From NCBI RefSeq assembly GCF_048544455.1, contig NC_133534.1, forward strand, positions 121,482,269 through 121,546,268: a stretch of 64,000 nt of DNA, written 5' to 3'. The notes under the pieces were generated by a model that worked only from the letters and a program-made list of their open reading frames with translations, had not been told where the DNA came from and did no database searches. A program made the position numbers and the translations under genes. Positions 57,483 through 64,000 of the stretch are shown piece after piece. The stretch's first letter is position 1. Each line of letters begins with the position of its first letter. This DNA is from Silene latifolia. Its lineage: Eukaryota > Streptophyta > Magnoliopsida > Caryophyllales > Caryophyllaceae.

Positions 57483-59060
57483 GATCATCTCGTCTCGAAG
57501 TAGATGCAATATCCTCTGCAACAGACAAAAATAGACTGATTATTCTATCATTTCAAGCACAATTTAAAGACTATTATCGAATGACTCAACACATATGTTC
57601 CTACTATGCTCTTATGTGCCTAGGATCGACGACGAGTCGGAATTTCGACAGCATTTCGCCTAAAACACGTGCTATCTACCAAAAAGTGTCCCGGAGACAT
57701 GTTCGCAAACTGAAATACCAACATAATATAAAGTTTACCCTTAATCCAAGGATTCTAAAAGAGTAAGTTTCGTCAAATTCCAACGTGTTTCGGGCCATTT
57801 TCGAGCTTATAAAGCAGTTTTGCATTAAATCGTCTCATTTTTTGCTCAAATTCATTTATGACTGGTGAAAATTCAAGGTGAAGACATGTTTGTGCTCCTA
57901 ACATTGTCAATTATACATTTATAATGCCAATATCATGAGACAAATTTGTTTGGTACATTTACCCCGAACTTTCAAAATATTTGGGTGAATAAACCCTAAT
58001 TTCTACTCACATTCAAGTTACAAATGCAAATTAATTCAAGGACGAGGTTGGTGCATAACTGGATTAGTCTTGATTAATGGCGGGTCTTGGTCGAAATTTG
58101 ATGAAGAATGATGTTGTTCTTCGAGTTCTTTGGCAAAGGAAGACGAAATGGTGTTTTGTAATGACAAATCCAAAATCGCGTTGAGTTTGGGTTTTTGCTG
58201 ATCCTGGACGAGCTAGGGAACAAACACAGCATTTGTTGCACCCCTTCCTCCGGCTGTTTCTCATCTGTGTCTTTTTTTTATCGCTATTTGTTTCTTTGTT
58301 ACGCGTTCGTTGATAATGGGCCCGTGTTTCTATACCATATTTTTGAGAAATAAATTTCTCATAAATGAAAATTTTGGTTTTCAAATTTGTTACTCGGATT
58401 ATCCTTAATACGATTATTTTCGATTAGATCTTTTTGATTTATTTCTCCAGCAATTGTTTAATTTATCAGTTAAGTCAATATTTATTTTCCCCCGCGGATT
58501 TTCAAGCTCGAGTTTATTTTCTCCCCAGCAATATATTTTTCTTCAATTATTATTATTTCCCCAGCGAGAGTTCGTTGCCGCCAACAACCGACGTATTTCT
58601 CTGAAGCTGTAACGAGTCAGCTTCGCTTATGTTTAGAGTTTGCTTGAGATCGACGCTAGCTAATTCTCCTATAGCTATTCTTCGAAATGTGCTGCTGCCC
58701 ATAAATATCAATTTCAAGATCCCGTTTTCTCTAACATGTTTTTCCGAGATGTTTCTCCTCCCTATTAAGCTTTATCAAATGTTATCAATCCCCCTCGAGT
58801 TTTCCCCACGGAGTTCACCGACGATGATTACCCGCGATAGATCTTAGTTATGCTTCGTCTTATGGTTGGCGAGCTTCCATACATGGTCAAATAGACTTTA
58901 AACGACCCTCCCTGATAGTTGACGGACTGTAAACCGTTCTTAACGACAGTTCTTTGGTTTAGTCCCCTTAAGCCGCCATGCGTTGCCATACCTGAGGTTG
59001 TAATCTTTGATGGACCTGCGGGCTATACTTTTAATTTTGCCTTATCCAATCCTCAGTCAA
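57483..59060 (+). other. Non-coding 3' interior of an Ogre/Tat element (in part)
   Basis: I recognise no coding region. From about 58560 the text (CCCCAGCGAG..., GTTGACGGACTGTAAACCG, TTAGTCCCCTTAAGCC) leads into the Ogre-type purine tract and LTR, so at least this end belongs to that element. 57500-58550 is AT-rich and unassigned. Confidence 0.45.
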
Positions 59061-59072
59061 AGTGGGGGCTTT
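59061..59072 (+). promoter_or_regulatory. Ogre-type polypurine tract
   Basis: AAAGTGGGGGCT immediately before TTGTAGATAGCTCATTTC. The pair of AAGTGGGGGCT and TGTAGAT is the usual interior/LTR junction of Ogre/Tat elements. Confidence 0.7.
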
Positions 59073-61270
59073 GTAGATAGCTCATTTCTACACCTCCTGT
59101 CAACCACCCGGTTATGATTAGGCCACATGATTAGTATACATTGCGGTTTTATGACATTTAATAAATCCATTGAAAAGTGGTAGCTCAAGCATTCGTGTCA
59201 ACCCCTTAGTCATCATCTATGTGCCGATACAGTCGTTTTGACAGTAATTAAAGTTCATTTGGAGTTCAAGCCAAAAAATTTCTTCATTTTCTATTATCGT
59301 ATCAGTCAGAGTCGGGATATTCCGAAATTCAACGCGCAAATATTTATTTTAATATTAATTCCCGTCAAATATCTTGCCTTGAGGAATAAGGAAGTCATAT
59401 ATCTTCCTCTTTCCTATTTAAAAACCGAAAATATTTCCTTGATGTGGAGGAAAGGCCTCCAGAGAGGACTCAGTGGTTGCTGCGCTTCTTGGAAGCGTCA
59501 CAGCTCCTGTTGCGCATGTTTTTGGGCCTGTTTTTTACAGCTTCGAAAATTTTTAAGATTTTTTTTTTCTAAAAGCTATAAATGGATGGCTTCATTCTCC
59601 ATATTCTTCACGTGAGTGTCCACCCCTTCTCTATTCTCTTTGCATTCTAGGCCTACGCTATTGCTTTTGACATATATGTGCTTGATCATCGATCTTGTAA
59701 GCTCTAATTATTTCATGGTACCCGTCTCGTTGCATGGCCTACCAATTTTGCCACTACACATTAACCAATCTTAATTAATCTTTTTATTTTCCTTGATAAT
59801 TCAAGGACACTTTTAGTCATTCGTAAAAATCGAGTTCATTTACCACTAAAGACGATTTTGTTAAATCTCGCTTCGCTAACATGTAAGTTTGAGGGTATAA
59901 ATCCCACCTCTTAATCTCGTATATTTATGGTTTTGTAATATTTTTTAAGAATTTTTGTCATAAGGATGGTCATGAGTCGTAATTCTTACATAAAACTATG
60001 TTTTGGAACCGTTTTGAAAAACATCAGAGAAACAATGTGGGGAAGAATCACATCAACTGATGCGCCTTCTAGAACAGACGCAACCCTTGCTGCGCCACTT
60101 CTAGGGGCTCCTTATTAGTTGCATCTCTTCTTTTTATTTCTCGAGTTTCTGCTATTCCTTCTTTCCTTTTTTGCCCTCTTCTTCGTTTTTTCTTTTAAAT
60201 TTGCTTAATCCTTTCAAACTAGTATTTACAATTACTTTTCAATAATTCCTTTTTGACTTGAATTCATAATGGTCAATATTAGAGGGTTTTCGTCATCATC
60301 TAAAATCCGGGTTGTGAGCTTCGATTTTCTCATATTGAATGTGATAAATTCGATATTTGTACATATTTTTTATTCGTCTCTAATAGTTAATCTATCGTTC
60401 AAGTTTGACCTAAGATCGCTCATTCACTTAAGCCGATTTCGTAATCTGTTAATCGATCTTTACTATCGTAAATCTGCTATATTAATTATTATAATTCTAC
60501 TTTGACAAATTGATGGCATCTTCGTATCCTAAAACATGATTAAATCACTTCCTTTGAGTAGAAATAAATCAAAATAAATGATTTAATCAACTAACGAACA
60601 CTAACGGCTACGAGTCTTACTTTCACAATCAGACCCCACCTCTAGAACGGACGCAGTGTCTGATGCGCCTCTTCCAGAGGATCCAACACATGTTGCGCCA
60701 GATCTAAGTTGGATTCTTATTTTGAATTCAGCTTACCTCGATCTAATTCGTAAATATGCTTAGTATAACGACTAAATATTCTCGTTTTAAATTATTATTT
60801 TTCTATATTATTTTACTTTATCTTTTTTTTTAAGAACTGCTTTTCGAGCATTTTTATGAAGTAAATTCAATACTTTATTTTTTCATAATTAAATTTTGTA
60901 CCATGTACTTGTATGCTTTATTGCTTGGCTTTCTGGCGTGTAATCAATGTAAGAATCCACTTTGACCGTTAATTTTAAATTGTTTGTTCACAAAAATAGT
61001 GTAATATCACAGGCTAGGTAAAATGTAATGTTTGTTGCATTCATGCATATGATCAATAACAACTTTCCCAATCATTAGTAGATGCCACTATCGAGGCGGG
61101 CGGGATTAGGTGTTCGATTAAAGAACTTCCTAGTATGTACCCTCACCCCTTACTCAAGATCTTTGTGAGCACCCGTGTTCATTGGAATCGAGAGTCATTC
61201 TAGACATAGAATCTTAAGGGTAAAGAATTTCTTAGTGTTCATGTCAATGCTTTATGTCTTGACATGGCTT
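59073..61270 (+). repeat. Ogre/Tat-type 3' LTR, interrupted at its right side
   Basis: It starts at TGTAGATAGCTCATTTCTAC around 59073 and runs to GACATGGCTT at 61270, where a Tekay-type element is inserted; the rest of the LTR is outside the window. It carries TGATGCGCC...TTGCGCC blocks near 59480, 60060 and 60670, and the phrase GTACCCTCACCCCTTACTC near 61136 that is common in Tat LTRs. Confidence 0.65.
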
Positions 61271-64000
61271 TGTAACACCCCCATTTATTCAGGAGCCTTT
61301 AGCTAGACATTCCCAAATAAATAGGACAGTTATCATCTCGGTTTCCCGAGGTAGTGTATAACATAGTCCAACTCACCAAAGTACTTTAAAATAAAACTTT
61401 AATGATTACATATGTTTTACAATTTTGATCAACTAAGATTTAATATAAAATAATACAACTCGCAGCGGAAATAATAAATTAGTGATATATTATATGTGAT
61501 CTAGACTTCATCTAAGGTTCCAAGTTGAGCTCTCATCCCAATGCTCCCGAGTCAGCTAATTTTTAGTACCTGACAAATCTGCTCCGCATAAAACGGTTCA
61601 CCTCAGGTGTTCACGAATACACGGTCAACCAAGAGGTTGAGTAGGAAACTAAACAATGAACGAGAATAAAATAACCTGCAACATCAGTGGTACACAAATA
61701 AACTCTACCACCACAATCCCGTTCACTCCACACCACCGCAGACAGCCACTTCTAGACACAAAGTCATACTCCACTTCTAGACACACAGTCACACTCCACT
61801 TCTAGACACACAGTCCAATGGACACACAGTCCCGCCTCAGACACACAGTCTGGATATACTGGACACACAGTCCCGCCTCAGACACACAGTCTGGATACAC
61901 ACAAAACTTATCTCCCAACTCCAACAACAATCAAAAATATTGACATAAGGCAGAAAATCCATAAAGATAATAAAAGATCGATGTAAACAGTTAAACACAA
62001 CCTTCACCTATCCACCGCCTCATACATTTAATCCATCTTTAGCAATAACAGAAACAAGACAAGATTGAGTAGTTTCCTACCTGGCAAGCAAATCCAATTA
62101 AGCAGCTCAAAGCGCAACAAATAATTAAAGCAGACGAACCCGATTAAAAATTCTTCACAAATCGTCACCTAACAAAATATTATAATATGCATAACTTAAT
62201 GATTAATTATTAATTATTCAATTATAATTTAATTATCTTAATTAATTCCCGTACGAATTATTATTACGTAAAATCCCATCTTGCAAATAAACAAGTTAAC
62301 TTACTACCATACCCTTAAACTTCTCGTGAAAACACAACCCCAAACACAACCACATATTACACGCAAAAATCGTGTTTGCCAACCCTTCCTTAACCCGCTA
62401 AATCCCGACTCCTCAAGCCACCATCGACACCATCCAACCTAACTACCCCTAGCTTTCAACCCGATGCACCCCAACAACCCACAACCACCAGCCAAAGCAC
62501 CACCACCATCCTACAAACTTACGCCCTAATCAGCCACAAGCATCACCAACTACCGAAAACCCGACATACAAAATCACGTTTGACTTATAACCACTACCAC
62601 CACTAGACGTCACCATCATCCCCCATCATACCCAGCACCACCATCAACCCAGCCACGACTAGCCACCATGCCCTAGCTGCCTTGCCCTGCTCACGACACA
62701 CATAACAACACTAGGACAACAGAACCCGACACATCCACGAAACCCGACGACAAACCAAACACACCCATATACCATCCTTACCACGACCAGTGATAACCCG
62801 TGGCCACCAACGTGGTCTCCCTTGACCCACGGTGGTCCCACCATCAGCCATAACCTCTCACGACACAACGCAATACCGACAGCAATAACAAACATAACCC
62901 CTCCCCTGTTTTCACGTTTTTCCGGCCATCACCACCACAACCCGCCACCTTTATCACCCAAACACCCACCAATATGACTGACTCCACCCCCCACGACCAA
63001 CCAACCACAGCTCAGGTCACAATGGTCAAGCTACGGGTTGAAATTCCTGTTTTTAATGGTGCGATTACACCTAACCAAATACCACGACACCACCCCTAAA
63101 ACCTGCCTGAACAACCCCTTTCCCGAGGTCCCTGGTGGTCAACGGTGGTTCAATAGTGATCCTTGGTCATCCACGGTCACAACGGTACTTACGGCTTGGT
63201 TTATGGTGGTCTCGATTACGAGTTATAGCAAGGCAAAGTGTATACATAAGACCGTTTAAAATATTACCTTGAGGCGATAATAAAAGTTAATTCTTCTATT
63301 CTTTCCGTCTCCTAAAGATCCTTCTTTCAATTTATGAATAATTTCTCAGATTTAATGTGGTATTTATAGTGTAAGATTAGAGAGAATGCGAGGCCAATTA
63401 AGAAACTATTATAATTTACCTTATTCTAATTATTGTATGAATTATTATTATTATTACCATCATAAATTATTATTATTATTATATTATTATCATATATTAC
63501 TACTCTTACCATAATTAGAATTACCATACATATATTTTACTAATTAAATTATTAGGATAATTAATATAATTATTATTACTTTTCCATTATTATTATTTTC
63601 ATATTATCTATTATAAATTCCCGGTGCAAATCTGGATTATACTCATACCTTATTATAATAAATTCCGGTCCAATTAATCAATGGCACATGGCCCAACACT
63701 CCATTATTAGTTAAGCCCAATTCCCGACTTGGATTATTAATTTTATATTTTACTTAACGTCTTATTTGTAATTATTATTAGAGATGCTTTTAACTAATTA
63801 TTAATTACATAAATTATTAATATCAAAATACGGGGTATTACAGTCTTTCCCCCTTAAAATGAACTTCGTCCCGAAATTCGCCCACAACTACTATCACATA
63901 ACTTATAACTATGCATCATTCAACATCATTAACTTACTCAATCATTATCAAACTTTCTTAATCATTATAATACCGTATCATACTTATTAAAATGTGTCAC
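61271..64000 (-). mobile_element. Second Tekay-type element, minus strand, runs off the window
   Basis: The LTR occupies 61271-63842 (2572 bp): plus-strand TGTAACACCCCC to GGGGTATTACA, the reverse of the LTRs at 10949 and 15296. Next to it, 63843-64000 holds the purine tract and hairpin (63861-63879) of the interior's 3' end, matching 15249-15295. It is therefore the 3' LTR and the element continues to the right. The rest of 63880-64000 matches the non-coding interior of the first element only loosely. Confidence 0.85.
61746..61900. repeat. Tandem repeats inside the Tekay-type LTR
   Basis: A 24-bp unit (CACTTCTAGACACACAGTC...) occurs three times at 61746-61817. It is followed by a roughly 44-bp unit (GGACACACAGTCCCGCCTCA...) twice at 61819-61900. 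The LTRs at 10949 and 15296 have a GGCAGACGTCATG-type series at the same place, so this stretch has been rebuilt. Confidence 0.8.

Noticed and set aside
58064..58384. 106-codon minus-strand frame as a gene
   Set aside because: No recognisable domain, and it lies in the non-coding approach to the Ogre-type LTR; I could find nothing to support it.
61746..61900. CRISPR-like array
   Set aside because: Units are directly tandem without unique spacers and lie inside a plant LTR.

Overview
The window is plant nuclear DNA, AT-rich and almost wholly made of nested, decayed LTR retrotransposons. The families fit a flowering plant with a large genome: Ty3/gypsy Athila with a TGGCGCCGTTGCCGGGGA primer-binding site, Ty3/gypsy Tat/Ogre, Tekay/chromovirus-like elements with TGTAATAC...GTGTTACA ends, and Ty1/copia with TGGTATCAGAGC. 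A eudicot is likely, but the species cannot be named from this sequence. I see no intact host gene, rRNA gene, tRNA gene or CRISPR array. Every coding remnant carries stops or frameshifts.

Layout: 1-4083 holds a minus-strand Tat element (gag pseudogene, primer-binding site, LTR). 4084-5524 is a truncated minus-strand Athila LTR sitting in the reverse transcriptase of a second minus-strand Tat/Ogre fragment (5525-7453). 7454-9924 is a plus-strand Athila LTR broken by a solo copia LTR (7801-9067, target duplication CGGAC). From 9925 an Athila element runs on the plus strand to 39849. Its 5' LTR carries a coding-free Tekay-type element (10949-27826, TTCTT). That element's 3' LTR carries a copia element, copia-1 (17618-27485, CACCT), whose 5' LTR carries a solo LTR (18429-19636, GAGGG). 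This is a four-level nest with exact 5-bp duplications at the three inner levels. The Athila gag-protease is split again by copia-2 (30284-38957). A Tekay-like LTR plus leader (39850-41577) then abuts a copia-3 element lacking its 5' end (41578-48293). 48294-56315 is a minus-strand Athila derivative without polymerase, with a solo Athila LTR in its env-like frame. 56316-61270 holds an Athila fragment, a plant-mobile-domain-like remnant, and the 3' end and LTR of an Ogre element. 61271-64000 is the start of a second Tekay-type element on the minus strand.

The most interesting signal is not protein-coding. Three diverged copies of the copia lineage share a roughly 490-nt structured region in the untranslated leader and, near the 3' end, a hairpin followed by a compact three-way junction. 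By hand alignment, several helices show paired base changes that keep pairing. Further conserved hairpins lie just before the polypurine tract and in the LTR start. The Tekay-type LTRs carry a separate conserved hairpin with a GNRA tetraloop.
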